Positions 63,801-64,000 of a stretch of 64,000 bases of DNA are shown here, one piece after another. The notes beneath the pieces were generated by a model. That model saw only the letters and a program-made list of their open reading frames with translations, searched no databases and was not told the DNA's origin. Numbering within the stretch: position 1 is the first letter of the stretch; each line of letters starts with the position of its first letter. The position numbers were made by a program, and so were the translations under genes. The stretch covers positions 22,666,020 through 22,730,019 of the forward strand of contig CM020620.1 of NCBI GenBank assembly GCA_009829735.1. The letters run 5' to 3'. The stretch is from Pyropia yezoensis (taxonomy: Eukaryota; Rhodophyta; Bangiophyceae; Bangiales; Bangiaceae).

Positions 63801-64000
63801 CCTCATCGCCTCCCTCCACCCCCCGCCGCGGCCATCCAAGGTAGCACGGCTGCGACATGGACACCCGCACAGGATCTGCACAGACCCACGCAGCTTACCT
63901 CCCCCTTCTTCACTCCTGCCAGCAGCTCGAGGGTCCGACGGGCATCGTGACTCGGCCGGCGACATGGACGACGAGACGGGACGGGAAGCGGACCAAGGAT
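60820..64000. other. Low-complexity GC-rich region at window end
   Basis: Upstream of the MYB gene. It holds G and C runs, an A16 run at 61786-61801, and GGGGCGGGGTG repeats near 61905-61940. Very long open frames on both strands are explained by the base composition. No domain recognised; upstream exons of the MYB gene could be hidden here. Confidence 0.5.
63272..63395. repeat. 62-bp tandem duplication
   Basis: Two adjacent copies (63272-63333, 63334-63395) containing GTGTGTGCCTCTGAGTGC. They differ at one internal base (TGCGCGG versus TGTGCGG) plus the first few bases. Confidence 0.9.

Noticed and set aside
1..64000. tRNA, rRNA or CRISPR features
   Set aside because: I looked for T-arm GGTTCGAAT-like signals, rRNA cores and short regularly spaced repeats and found none. 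Eukaryotic context also makes CRISPR implausible.

Overview
This is a nuclear segment from a GC-rich photosynthetic eukaryote. Host genes are compact, have zero to three short GT-AG introns, and lie among long G/C homopolymers. A four-exon plastid phosphate translocator, a plastid-type ArgC, a SHAQKYF-class MYB, a CCT-motif protein and a DOMON protein ending in a Hedgehog-type Hint domain together fit a red alga. A bangiophyte such as Porphyra/Pyropia is my best guess, but that is inference.

Layout. 1-883: 5' part of a dCMP deaminase gene (minus). 1920-5654: secreted DOMON x5 - Hint protein (minus). 7300-7884: TspO/MBR (plus). 8867-10843: two ~630-bp MITE-like elements in inverted orientation. 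13640-34882: a nested block of Ty3/gypsy chromoviruses. Two complete elements sit 330 bp apart in the gag of an older third one. Element 2 is 13855-23231, minus, with 469-bp LTRs and TSD AGTAT. Element 1 is 23567-33971, plus, with 539-bp LTRs and TSD CCCCG. A diverged solo LTR follows. 34883-39107: gene-poor DNA with a long near-perfect hairpin at 36470-36577.

39108-60819 is a dense housekeeping block: mitochondrial ATP synthase subunit d (plus), ArgC (minus), organellar ribosome recycling factor (plus), calmodulin-like protein (minus), RecQ helicase (plus), CCT-motif protein (minus), triose-phosphate-type translocator (minus), RAD6-type E2 enzyme (plus) and a 1,231-residue MYB (minus). Neighbours mostly alternate strand, giving shared short intergenic promoters and convergent 3' ends. 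60820-64000 is low-complexity DNA without a recognisable gene.

The strongest novelty candidate is in the retrotransposons. Both complete elements have the order LTR-PBS-gag-pol-antisense gene-PPT-LTR. The 641-664 residue antisense proteins are homologous to each other although the elements are well diverged, which implies selected function. Further points of interest are the DOMON-Hint protein with near-identical tandem repeats, frame breaks at poly-G/C tracts in the dCMP deaminase and RRF genes, and a -1 frame break inside pol of element 1.
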